14,176 bases of DNA from Nitrososphaerota archaeon (GCA_027886925.1 JAPCJN010000026.1:7555-21730), one strand, 5' to 3'. Counted from the first letter of the stretch, positions 6,659-13,561 are shown. The notes: generated from the letters alone by a model not told the origin. Numbers and translations are program-made.

Positions 6659-7501
6659 GTGAGGACGCCCGAGAACGATGGCAAAGCCAGGAAGATAGGC
6701 GCGCTCTTCACTGACTACGACGGGACCATAGCGCCGTCAGACGTCTCTCGCAGCGAGTCAAGGGTGCCCGAGCCCACGCTCGCCAAACTCGTCGAGCTGT
6801 CAGGCAGGATTCCCATCGCCATCATCACCTCAAAAGACTATCATTTCATCAGACCACGGACCGAGGCGTTCGCAAACGCTTGGGCATGCGCTTCCGGGCT
6901 CGACGTCGTCCTGCGAGGCGACGGGAGGCGGAAGAGCAAAGCGGCGCTCGAGGCCCCCGATGTCGCCCTCTCTCTGAGGAAGATCGAGGCGGAACTTCCG
7001 CGGGGGGTCGTCGTCGAGCGCAAGCGCTCCTCGGGCGCGGGGCGCAGGCTCCTTGGCTTTTCGATAGACTGGACGACGGGCCCGAGGCTCGGGACACGGG
7101 AGGTCGATTCGATCACAAAGCGACTCGAGGGCGATGGCCTCTTTGTCTCGCGTCTCCCCTGGCAGACGTATCTTGATGCCTTCGCCAGTAGGCCTAGCAA
7201 GGGTACGGCCCTGACTGTCCTGGCTGATGCGCTCGGTGTCTCCCAGAGGGCGGTGGCATTTCTTGGAGACTCTGACTCAGACAACGAAGCCTTTGACAAG
7301 GCCGAGGTGAGCGTGGGGATCGAACACGGCCAGCCGACTCGGCAGCTCCGCTGCGGCTACCTTCTGGCGTTTCACAGGCTCCCCGCCTTCCTAGGGTCCC
7401 TGCTGGAAAACGACATGGTCTTCTCGCCAGAGGACTCCGATGTGAGGCCCGTCAATTTTCTTTCTTCGCAGTCCGAAGCGAAGTCTGGCGACCTAAAATA
7501 G
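6659..7501 (+). CDS. HAD-superfamily (Cof/IIB type) phosphatase, sugar-phosphatase-like
   Basis: This 280-residue protein carries the full HAD motif set. Motif I is FTDYDGT with nucleophile D19 and acid D21, motif II is IITSKD (T57 or S58), motif III is Lys in SRPSKGTAL (K181), and motif IV is FLGDSDSDNEAF with D204 and D208. The insert between motifs II and III (about 80-175) is the alpha/beta C2 cap of the IIB group, which includes trehalose-6-phosphate, sucrose-phosphate and mannosyl-3-phosphoglycerate phosphatases. Following a GT4 glycosyltransferase, it could remove the phosphate from that enzyme's product. The start is GTG 6659, 30 bases after the channel gene; no in-frame ATG lies upstream and motif I comes soon after. 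The last 25 residues are polar and probably disordered. The substrate is inference. Confidence 0.85.
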   Translation: MRTPENDGKARKIGALFTDYDGTIAPSDVSRSESRVPEPTLAKLVELSGRIPIAIITSKDYHFIRPRTEAFANAWACASGLDVVLRGDGRRKSKAALEAPDVALSLRKIEAELPRGVVVERKRSSGAGRRLLGFSIDWTTGPRLGTREVDSITKRLEGDGLFVSRLPWQTYLDAFASRPSKGTALTVLADALGVSQRAVAFLGDSDSDNEAFDKAEVSVGIEHGQPTRQLRCGYLLAFHRLPAFLGSLLENDMVFSPEDSDVRPVNFLSSQSEAKSGDLK

Positions 7502-7529
7502 CGACCTGGCCCTGGTCGGTCAGTCATAG

Positions 7530-8195
7530 ATGAGCGCTGGGGAACCGGAAGAAGGCGAAGCGAAGCCCAGGCCGAGGATAGAGTCACTTGCTGACTTGAT
7601 CTTCGGTCTCGCGCTCTCCGTAGGGGCGATCTCTTTGGTGAGCAGCCCTCCGACGGATGCGGCTGGGATCTACAACGACCTGGCGACGTTTGGCTTCAGC
7701 TTCCTCATCTTGATCACGATGTGGATCCGTTACACCCGCATAATGTCTGTCTTCCCGCTCGAATCCAGGAGGGTGGTCAACCTGAACATCGCCCTTCTGT
7801 TTTGCGTCTCGATCGAGCCGTTCCTCTTCAACCTGATTCGGAACACTCCAGCCGTCACCGACCCGAAGGCATTCCTTGATGCGGCGTCGACCCTCTACTC
7901 GTTGGACTTGGGCGCGATGTTCGGCATCTTGGGAGGGTTCTCGCTGACTCTGGCAGACGTAGAGAGAAAGCTGATCCCGAAGAGTCTTGTGCGAGGATAC
8001 AGGATCGAAGGTGTTAGTTGGTTCTTGTGCGGCCTGATTTTCGGGATCTCCGCGCTTCCTGTCTTCTTCTCCATAAAGGTCGGAAGCGACATGATGCCGA
8101 TAAGATACTACCTATGGGTAGCCCCGCTCCTGCTGATCTGGGCATCAAGATGGGCTAGAAGGCTGACCGGCGGCGACGACCCGGAGAAGTACTGA
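7530..8195 (+). CDS. TMEM175-like (DUF1211) membrane protein, possible potassium channel
   Basis: This 221-residue protein is predicted to have six membrane helices, at about 22-40, 50-71, 83-103, 118-142, 160-182 and 190-207. The first begins with RIESLADLIFGLAL, which aligns with the RxExFSDgVfAIa signature of TMEM175/DUF1211 proteins. The second (FSFLILITMWIRYTRIM) and third (VNLNIALLFCVSIEPFLF) also fit that family's pattern. TMEM175 proteins are potassium-permeable channels built from such six-helix units. The canonical FSD is LAD here, so selectivity may differ. The start is ATG 7530, 28 bases after the phosphatase, making it the fourth gene of the operon. It converges with the cupredoxin gene 24 bases further on, with no obvious terminator between them. 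The family call is moderate; potassium transport is inference. Confidence 0.65.
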   Translation: MSAGEPEEGEAKPRPRIESLADLIFGLALSVGAISLVSSPPTDAAGIYNDLATFGFSFLILITMWIRYTRIMSVFPLESRRVVNLNIALLFCVSIEPFLFNLIRNTPAVTDPKAFLDAASTLYSLDLGAMFGILGGFSLTLADVERKLIPKSLVRGYRIEGVSWFLCGLIFGISALPVFFSIKVGSDMMPIRYYLWVAPLLLIWASRWARRLTGGDDPEKY

Positions 8196-8219
8196 CCCAA
8201 GGATTATTCCAGATGACTT

Positions 8220-8675
8220 CTAGGCCGTCACTGTGAGCAATCCATTCTGCATGTATAGGTGGATCGCGCAGAAGATGTCGCAGTAGATGTCGAAAGAGCC
8301 GGCTTGGTCCGCGATGAAGGAAACCCGGATGACCTGTCCGGGCACTATCGTGACCTCATTGCTGTCATAGTAATGGGTCACTTGGAATCCGTGAGCCTCT
8401 ACGTCGGTGTTGCAGACGGTGATCGTGACGTTCTGCCCTTGATGCACAGAGATGATAGGCCAAGACTTGGTCGGTGCCCCATGGGCGATGCTGTCGTTGT
8501 AGCCCGTGGTGCTGGCTACCACCAAAAACCCATCCGGCGATTTCACACATCCAGGAGGCAGCGGCCTGGATGGAGGCGCCGCTCCCATGCTCAGGAAGTA
8601 TAGGCCGACGGTGGCGCCGACGCCCACGACGACGACGATGATGAAGGCTACAAGGACTCGCTTGCTCAGGTTCAA
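8220..8675 (-). CDS. membrane-anchored CuA-like cupredoxin (cytochrome oxidase subunit II-like domain)
   Basis: This 151-residue protein has an N-terminal membrane anchor (8-29), a Pro-rich linker (31-41) and a cupredoxin domain facing outward. Ligand candidates are H95 in EAHGFQVTHYY and the C-terminal loop Y-C132-DIF-C136-AI-H139-LY-M142. That set (His, two Cys, His, Met) is the ligand set of the binuclear CuA site of cytochrome oxidase subunit II and nitrous oxide reductase. The loop has two residues, not three, between the second Cys and the His. At 151 residues with a single anchor it is shorter than a full subunit II. The ATG at 8675 comes 18 bases after the upstream ZIP-like gene, so the two are probably co-transcribed. 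It likely passes electrons at the cell surface, perhaps to or from an oxidase not in this window. Confidence 0.85.
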   Translation of the reverse strand: MNLSKRVLVAFIIVVVVGVGATVGLYFLSMGAAPPSRPLPPGCVKSPDGFLVVASTTGYNDSIAHGAPTKSWPIISVHQGQNVTITVCNTDVEAHGFQVTHYYDSNEVTIVPGQVIRVSFIADQAGSFDIYCDIFCAIHLYMQNGLLTVTA

Positions 8676-8693
8676 ATCAGAGGAAGGCCTGCG

Positions 8694-9500
8694 TCAAGAA
8701 TGAAGAAGGGCGGCCAGATAAAGGCATGTGAACCCCAGCAATATCATGATGACCATCTTGACCGATTCGCCACGGTGCCCCTGGCCGTGAAAGAGCGGCC
8801 TCGCAAGCCTTACCACCGCGTAGATCGACGTCCCCAGGCCGAGGGCGAACACGTAAGTGAAATCGGCCTCGGGATACGCTTGGACCAGATAATAGGACGT
8901 CGAAGCGCCGACTATCCCTGGGAGCGCGAAGACGATGGTCAGGACGACCAGGTCCTTCAGCCGCCCGCCCAAATCCATGGCGCGGCCCTCTGCGTAGACC
9001 TGATAGGCCGCGCCTACCATCATAGGCTCGAGGGCCTTGTGCAGGATGAAGGCCGCACCCCCAGAAAGCCCTCCGAACGCGTCGATCAGGCTCGAACTCG
9101 ACGACGTGGCGGCGGTCGCCCCGACGGCCGCGCCCTCGCCAAAACCATGGATTCCCACCGCGATCGCCACAAGGATGGGTATCGCGAATCCTAGGCTTTC
9201 GCCCTTGGATCCTTCGGCGAAGACGTCGCGGTCCAGGGAGAACATAATGAGGAGGCCTGCGGCAAAGGCGGCCCAGATCGCAAAGTGGTAGATTCCTCCG
9301 GTCAACCCCTCGCTGACGGCGAGGAGGGAAGAGTCACCGATGGTGTCCGAGTAGAACCACAGGTAGAGCCCCAACGCGAAGGCCGCCAGGTATTTGGGAT
9401 TGACGTAGCGAGAGGCCGCGGAGATAATCAACAAACCCACTAATGAGGGGGCAAGGAAGGAAGCCAGAGTAGCGCCGAAGGTCTCCGCGAAACCCAGCAT
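8694..9500 (-). CDS. ZIP-family metal permease-like protein
   Basis: From the ATG at 9500 this is 268 residues with about eight membrane helices. Two helices carry the ZIP metal-site motifs: H118-GFG-E122-G (HNxxEG type) and H154-KAL-E158-P (the helix 5 HxxxE type). ZIP proteins carry divalent metals such as zinc, iron or manganese into the cytoplasm. The Asn after the first His is Gly here and the residue after the second His is Lys, so the second metal site known in characterised ZIPs is probably missing. A longer frame reaches 9554, but the ATG at 9500 is preferred because a TATA-like element lies 26 bases upstream and the extra residues are polar and unlike the family. It is followed 18 bases later by the CuA-like cupredoxin gene, which suggests a copper or other metal supply role. 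Confidence 0.75.
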   Translation of the reverse strand: MLGFAETFGATLASFLAPSLVGLLIISAASRYVNPKYLAAFALGLYLWFYSDTIGDSSLLAVSEGLTGGIYHFAIWAAFAAGLLIMFSLDRDVFAEGSKGESLGFAIPILVAIAVGIHGFGEGAAVGATAATSSSSSLIDAFGGLSGGAAFILHKALEPMMVGAAYQVYAEGRAMDLGGRLKDLVVLTIVFALPGIVGASTSYYLVQAYPEADFTYVFALGLGTSIYAVVRLARPLFHGQGHRGESVKMVIMILLGFTCLYLAALLHS

Positions 9501-9520
9501 TGCGGGTTGGCGGTCAATTG

Positions 9521-9530
9521 ATAGATTAAG
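9521..9530 (-). promoter_or_regulatory. TATA-like element for the ZIP-cupredoxin operon
   Basis: Read on the minus strand, CTTAATCTAT is centred 26 bases before the ATG at 9500, exactly where a leaderless archaeal transcript would need its TATA box. This is the main reason for choosing that ATG over the longer frame. Confidence 0.5.
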
Positions 9531-9543
9531 TCTTGTGGCTCTA

Positions 9544-9561
9544 GTGCAATTCACATCGCAC
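9544..9561. promoter_or_regulatory. imperfect dyad between the divergent metal-protein promoters
   Basis: GTGCAAT-TCAC-ATCGCAC matches its own reverse complement at six of seven half-site positions. It lies upstream of both the ZIP-operon TATA element (9521-9530) and the cupredoxin TATA element (9608-9614), a good place for a regulator acting on both. The half-site GTGCAA recurs in the dyad before the ArsR-like gene (12821-12847). Operator function is inference. Confidence 0.3.
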
Positions 9562-9607
9562 GCCGACGGGGCGGAAAAAAGAGGACCTTATGGAATTGGA
9601 AATAGTC

Positions 9608-9614
9608 TTTAATA
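9608..9614 (+). promoter_or_regulatory. TATA-like element for the type-1 cupredoxin gene
   Basis: TTTAATA is centred about 29 bases before the TTG at 9640, consistent with an almost leaderless transcript. In-frame ATG options just upstream run straight into a TAA, so this spacing supports the TTG start. Confidence 0.5.
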
Positions 9615-9639
9615 CGAGAAATGGCGAAAATGTAAAGGG

Positions 9640-10230
9640 TTGAGGAGGAGAGGGGTTTCTAGCAAGGTCTTTGTGGGGTCGGTGCTGGTCCTGTTGATTG
9701 CGGCCCTCTCGGAGGGAGTCTACTTTTACACGTCGCTCAACCAGCAGTCGAACAGCCTCACGACGATCGTGTCACAGCTGATATCCCCGACGACGATAAC
9801 GAGGACGCAGAATTCGACGGTCACGAGCACCCAGACGCTGGTGACGTCCGGAGTCGGCATCACCTCATTTCAAACGGTGACGGTGACTTCCACAACTCCC
9901 GGATACAGGACCGGGCTCTTTTTCAACACGACCTTGATAATAATCCCAAAGGGGATCGCCGACAATCAAAGCGAGAACTACGTCCCTTCGAATGTCAGGG
10001 TGAAGGTCGGTGTGAACAACTCGGTGACATGGATCAACCAGGACAACCTTAGCCAGCACACCGTGGTGATGACCACCATCCCCAACGGCGGGACCCAGGT
10101 CGACCTGATACTCGGGACCAACGAGACTTACACCGTGAAGTTCACCGTCCCGGGAGTCTACGACTACTACTGCATGTGGCACCCTGGCTGGATGAAAGGG
10201 ACGATAACCGTCATGCCCGCCGGTGCTTGA
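9640..10230 (+). CDS. membrane-anchored plastocyanin-like (type 1 copper) cupredoxin
   Basis: This 196-residue protein has a basic start (MRRR), a single hydrophobic anchor (about 10-30), a long Thr/Ser-rich linker (about 35-90) with Asn-X-Ser/Thr sequons, and a C-terminal blue-copper domain (about 95-196). Copper ligands are visible: H140 in SQHTVV, and C178, H181 and M185 in YYC-MW-H-PGW-M-KG. Such proteins carry single electrons at the outer face of the membrane. The His-to-Met gap is three residues, between the two of amicyanin and the four of plastocyanin. The start is TTG 9640, supported by a TATA-like element 29 bases upstream and by the position of the anchor. It is divergent from the ZIP/CuA-cupredoxin operon and converges with pyrD, ending 41 bases from it. 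Confidence 0.88.
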   Translation: MRRRGVSSKVFVGSVLVLLIAALSEGVYFYTSLNQQSNSLTTIVSQLISPTTITRTQNSTVTSTQTLVTSGVGITSFQTVTVTSTTPGYRTGLFFNTTLIIIPKGIADNQSENYVPSNVRVKVGVNNSVTWINQDNLSQHTVVMTTIPNGGTQVDLILGTNETYTVKFTVPGVYDYYCMWHPGWMKGTITVMPAGA

Positions 10231-10271
10231 GAGCCAGCCAGCCAGTCGGCGCAGCGCACCAGGATCTTTTG

Positions 10272-11255
10272 CTAGGGTCTCTTCGATGACCTTTCCGCGA
10301 CGACCTGCCTCGTCGCCGAATCGGTGAGCATCCTCTTCATCAAAGAGGGCCCCTGATAGACGAGCGCGGTGAAGACCTGGACGGTCGTCGCTCCCAATTT
10401 GAGGAGCTCCGCAACATCCGCCGCACCGCTCACCCCCCCGACGGCGTTGACCTCGAACTGCTCCGAGACCGACCTCCGGATGCTCTCCACCGCGGCTTTC
10501 GTCTTCTCGAAGAGGGGCGGGCCGCTGTAGCCTCCCGTCCCGATGGCCATGCGTGCGTCCGTGATCGGGACCGAGTTGGACGCGGTGACGCCTTCGAACC
10601 CCAGCGACTCCCACCTCCTCACCATGGCCAACGTGCTCTCGAACGACGTCTCATTCTGGTATGGGGGTACTTTCAGATATGTGGGTTTGGCCTTGGCCTG
10701 CTTCAGCGACTCGGCGAGCTGGGAGAAGGCGGAAGGCTCGCGCAGGTCCACCAGCTTCGCCGTGTTCGGAGAGCTGAGGTTGAGCTCCACCCCTGCGACA
10801 TGACCTTGGACCTTCCTATAGCATCCCAGGATGTCCTCGGCTGTGCGGCCGCTGATGCTGGCGACGATTGGAGGCGCGCGTGCACCGAGGCGGGAGACGT
10901 TCCTGATGAACTCGTCTATGCCGGGGTTGGGGAACCCGAGGGCGTTGACAAGGGCCTTCTCTTTGACGTTCCTCGCGACTCTGGGCTTCGGGTTACCAGG
11001 CCAGGGTGAAATGGTAAAGGTGCCCGCGGAGATGTATCCGAACCCGAGCCTCGCGAGCTCGTGGATGTGCTTTCCTGTCTTGTCGTAGCCGGCGGCCAGG
11101 CCCAAAGGGTTGGCCAACTCCCCGAGGCGTGTCCTGACCGGCATCGGCTCCGCCGATATCTTCGGCGCGAACCGGAGCAGGCTGATGCCCCAGTTGTGGG
11201 CCCGCTCCGCATCAAGGGCGAAAAGGATCGGGCGCGCGAGGGAGTAGGAATCCAA
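10272..11255 (-). CDS. pyrD: dihydroorotate dehydrogenase, class 2-like
   Basis: This 327-residue FMN enzyme oxidises dihydroorotate to orotate, the fourth step of pyrimidine synthesis. Visible family marks are GLAAGYDKTG (52-61), SAGTFT followed by GNPKPR (87-92), NALGFPNPG (104-112) and ELNLSSPNT (157-165). Others are the FMN-contacting Lys in YLKVPP (K195), TASNS (224-228), GGYSGPPL (241-248) and GGVSG (273-277). The base in LSSPN is Ser (S162), as in class 2 quinone-linked enzymes; class 1 enzymes have Cys there. The opening LARPILFALDAERAHNWG also resembles class 2 N-termini and fits the TTG start at 11255. It lies 76 bases after pyrC on the same strand, and a purine-rich GGGAGGGAGG lies upstream of the start. 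Electron acceptor class is inferred from these residues. Confidence 0.92.
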   Translation of the reverse strand: MDSYSLARPILFALDAERAHNWGISLLRFAPKISAEPMPVRTRLGELANPLGLAAGYDKTGKHIHELARLGFGYISAGTFTISPWPGNPKPRVARNVKEKALVNALGFPNPGIDEFIRNVSRLGARAPPIVASISGRTAEDILGCYRKVQGHVAGVELNLSSPNTAKLVDLREPSAFSQLAESLKQAKAKPTYLKVPPYQNETSFESTLAMVRRWESLGFEGVTASNSVPITDARMAIGTGGYSGPPLFEKTKAAVESIRRSVSEQFEVNAVGGVSGAADVAELLKLGATTVQVFTALVYQGPSLMKRMLTDSATRQVVAERSSKRP

Positions 11256-11331
11256 CCCTAACGTCGCCCGTCCTCCCTCCCTTCGACGGAGCCATGTGGG
11301 CAGATCTTGAAGGACGATCCCAGGTGGGCGC

Positions 11332-12702
11332 TCATGTCAAAGGTCTCAGCATCTCTCCTCTGGATTGCCTGTCAACGACGCCGTGGTCCATGACTATGTT
11401 CCCTCTCACTATCGTGTAGACCGCTCTCCCCTTGACCTTCGTGTCGTCGAAAGGGGAGTACTTCGCCTTGCTGACGAACTTTGCCGGGTCTATCTTCCAC
11501 TCCTCCCTCGTGTCGACGACGGTGAAATCGGCGTCGGCCCCCACGGCGATCTTTCCTTTCCGCGGATATAGGCCCCAGGCCTTCGCCGGGTTCTCGGACG
11601 TTAGCTTGACGTACTTGAAGAGCGACAAGCGGCCCTGGTCGACGCTCGTCAACATCAGCGCCACGGACGTCTCCAGCCCAGGGAACCCCGAAGGCTTGTC
11701 GAAGACAGACGCGCCGCGCGTTTTTTCTTGCGCCGTGTGCGGCGCGTGGTCGCTCGCGATCATATCGACCGTCCCGTCCCCGATCGCCTTCCACAGGGCC
11801 AGTCTGTCCTCTTTGCGCTTTATCGACGGGTTGGCCTTCATGAAGGCGCCCTTCGCGTCGTAGTCGTCCTCGTCTAGCATCAGATATTGTGGGCAGGTCT
11901 CCGATGTGACCGGCCCCGTGCTGTCCTTCTGGCGCCTCGCAAGTTTGGCCTCTCTCACTTCTCGGGCACCTCCTGCGCTGCTGAGGTGGGCGATGTGCAG
12001 CTTGCAGCTTCCTTCCCGCGCGAGTATTATGGCCCGGTGCACCGCCTCTTTCTCGACCGCCTCTGGGCGGGACTCGAAGTGGGCTTTTGTGTCGGTTCTT
12101 TTCATCTTCCGCAGCTTCGCGATGTTGTGCTGGAGGATCGCGTCGTCTTCAGCGTGGACGGAGGCCCTCATTCCTCCCTTCGAGAGCAGCTCAAAGTCGT
12201 CGAGCAGCTCGCCGTCCGGCGGAGGGGCGAGCCTGCCTGTCGTCTCTCCCATGTAGAACTTGAAACCTATCACGCCCGCCTGGATGAGGGGGTCGATGTC
12301 GTCCTTGTTGCCTGCGGTGAGCAGCCCATAGAGGGCATAGTCCACCATGGCCTTCTTGGCGGCTTGGACCTTCTTCACCTCTAGCGATTCGACGTCCCTC
12401 GTCGGAGGGACGTTGTTCGGCATGTCGAAGATGGTCGTTATCCCTCCGGCGGCCGCCGCGGCAGTTCCCGTCCCAAAGTCCTCCTTGTAGGTCATCCCTG
12501 GGTCACGGAGGTGCACGTGAGGGTCTATCACGCCGGGCAGGACAACGAGGCCGGAGGCGTCGATGACATCGCGGGCTTTAGGTGCGTTCGAGTTCGAGCC
12601 AATCCAGAGGATCTTTCCGTTGCGCACCCCGATCGCGCTGTTTCTTAGGTACGACGACACGGCGACCCGTCCGTTCTTTATCACCAGGTCCACCGGTCTC
12701 AA
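11332..12702 (-). CDS. pyrC: dihydroorotase
   Basis: This 456-residue zinc amidohydrolase cyclises carbamoyl-aspartate to dihydroorotate, the third pyrimidine step. Metal ligands and substrate residues are visible: H62 and H64 in DPHVHLRDPG, N96 in FDMPNNVPPT, the lysine likely to be carboxylated in GFKFYMG (K148), H183 in SVHAED, H239 in HIAHLSSAG and D318 in ASDHAPH. Length and motif order are those of class I dihydroorotases, the type close to allantoinase. A neighbouring dihydroorotate dehydrogenase makes dihydroorotase the better reading. The start is TTG 12702, with a TATA-like element about 33 bases upstream; a GTG at 12693 is an alternative that would remove three residues. It is first in a pyrC-pyrD operon and divergent from an ArsR-like regulator. 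Confidence 0.93.
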   Translation of the reverse strand: MRPVDLVIKNGRVAVSSYLRNSAIGVRNGKILWIGSNSNAPKARDVIDASGLVVLPGVIDPHVHLRDPGMTYKEDFGTGTAAAAAGGITTIFDMPNNVPPTRDVESLEVKKVQAAKKAMVDYALYGLLTAGNKDDIDPLIQAGVIGFKFYMGETTGRLAPPPDGELLDDFELLSKGGMRASVHAEDDAILQHNIAKLRKMKRTDTKAHFESRPEAVEKEAVHRAIILAREGSCKLHIAHLSSAGGAREVREAKLARRQKDSTGPVTSETCPQYLMLDEDDYDAKGAFMKANPSIKRKEDRLALWKAIGDGTVDMIASDHAPHTAQEKTRGASVFDKPSGFPGLETSVALMLTSVDQGRLSLFKYVKLTSENPAKAWGLYPRKGKIAVGADADFTVVDTREEWKIDPAKFVSKAKYSPFDDTKVKGRAVYTIVRGNIVMDHGVVDRQSRGEMLRPLT

Positions 12703-12730
12703 AATCGTTTGGGACGCGAAGCCGGTCCTG

Positions 12731-12740
12731 GCTATTTATC
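12731..12740 (-). promoter_or_regulatory. TATA-like element for pyrC-pyrD
   Basis: On the minus strand GATAAATAGC is centred about 33 bases before the TTG at 12702, which would give a leader of a few bases. It lies back to back with the promoter of the divergent ArsR-like gene. Confidence 0.45.
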
Positions 12741-12802
12741 GATATCCCAGTTACTTGTCGTTTCGGGCGTCAGAAGCAAGACCGGCGTCGCCAAAAGGGA
12801 AG

Positions 12803-12810
12803 GCTTTATA
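12803..12810 (+). promoter_or_regulatory. TATA-like element for the ArsR-like regulator gene
   Basis: GCTTTATA, preceded by a purine-rich AAAAGGGAAG stretch that could be a BRE, predicts a transcription start near 12833. The leader to the TTG at 12885 would then be about 50 bases, long for this window. GAAGGAA (12868-12874), 10 bases before the TTG, could serve as its ribosome binding site. Confidence 0.45.
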
Positions 12811-12820
12811 CGCACGAGAG

Positions 12821-12847
12821 CGTGCAATGAGCCTATAGGGTTGCACG
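12821..12847. promoter_or_regulatory. candidate operator: 7-base inverted repeat at the regulator's transcription start
   Basis: CGTGCAA (12821-12827) and TTGCACG (12841-12847) are a perfect inverted repeat around 13 bases. The dyad centre (12834) falls on the start predicted from the TATA element. A further GCACG at 12812-12816 makes a second, tighter dyad with the left arm (GCACG-AGAG-CGTGC). Placement over the start site suggests repression, most simply by the winged-helix protein encoded just downstream. Confidence 0.45.
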
Positions 12848-12884
12848 GTTTCACAAGGGACAGCGTCGAAGGAACTACAAGGAA

Positions 12885-13559
12885 TTGAACAAGAAAGAAC
12901 AAGAAGATAGCGACATCGATTCGGTCTTGCTCACGGTCGAGAATCCCGTAAGGCGAAAGATAATCAAAAGGCTCAGCACGGAGCCGGCCTACCAGCTTCG
13001 CATTTCGAAGGAGCTCGGCTTCAGCCAGCAGCTCGTGGCCAAGCACCTGGACTCGATGGAGGACACCGGGGTTGTTTCGTCACTGATGGAGTCCAGCCCT
13101 CACGGGCCAAAGAGAAAGGAGTACCTGCTCAACAGGAGCATTTCCCTGACCATAGACTTTGCGCCGAACCTCTTCAGGACGAGGGTCGTAGAGTTTGATC
13201 CGCTGCCTGAGCTTGACGATCCGAGTACCTCCGGCGACGTCTTCCGAGTGCTCTCAGAGGTGCTGCTTCGCCCGGAAGAGAGCAAGAAGCTCCGCCCTCT
13301 AGGGTCACTCATAAGGGAGATAGACAGGAAGCTCTCCGGCATCGAGGACGAGAGGTCGGTGCTCCTGTACCTGCGGGACCTGGCAATGAAGGAGGTCGCA
13401 AGGGCCGTCAGGGGAGGCGCGACCAGCGGTTGGGACGACAAGAGAGTCCTCAACCAGTTGATCGAGAACGAGAGGAACGCACGAGGTACTTTGAAGGGGA
13501 TGAACCTCGGCGACGCCAGGGTGCAGGCGATTCTGCTCGAGCTCGCCAAGGGGCTCTAA
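12885..13559 (+). CDS. ArsR-like winged-helix transcription regulator
   Basis: This is a 224-residue protein. Residues 12-75 form a winged helix: NPVRRKIIKRL is the first helix, ELGFSQQLVAKHLDSMEDTGVV is the helix-turn-helix with recognition helix, and SSPHGPKRKEYLLN is the wing. This is the archaeal ArsR/HTH_20-like pattern. The remaining 150 residues hold charged helices (about 125-224, including LGSLIREIDRKLSGIEDE), probably for dimerisation or ligand sensing. I see no Cys-based metal site. The start is TTG 12885; the frame is open upstream to 12831 but has no other start codon. It is divergent from pyrC, and a dyad at its predicted transcription start suggests autoregulation. Control of pyrC-pyrD or of the copper genes is possible but unproven. 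Confidence 0.82.
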   Translation: MNKKEQEDSDIDSVLLTVENPVRRKIIKRLSTEPAYQLRISKELGFSQQLVAKHLDSMEDTGVVSSLMESSPHGPKRKEYLLNRSISLTIDFAPNLFRTRVVEFDPLPELDDPSTSGDVFRVLSEVLLRPEESKKLRPLGSLIREIDRKLSGIEDERSVLLYLRDLAMKEVARAVRGGATSGWDDKRVLNQLIENERNARGTLKGMNLGDARVQAILLELAKGL

Positions 13560-13561
13560 GA

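Noticed and set aside
9501..9554. 18-residue N-terminal extension of the ZIP-like permease
   Set aside because: A TATA-like element lies inside it at the right distance from the ATG at 9500, and the extra residues are polar and unlike the family.
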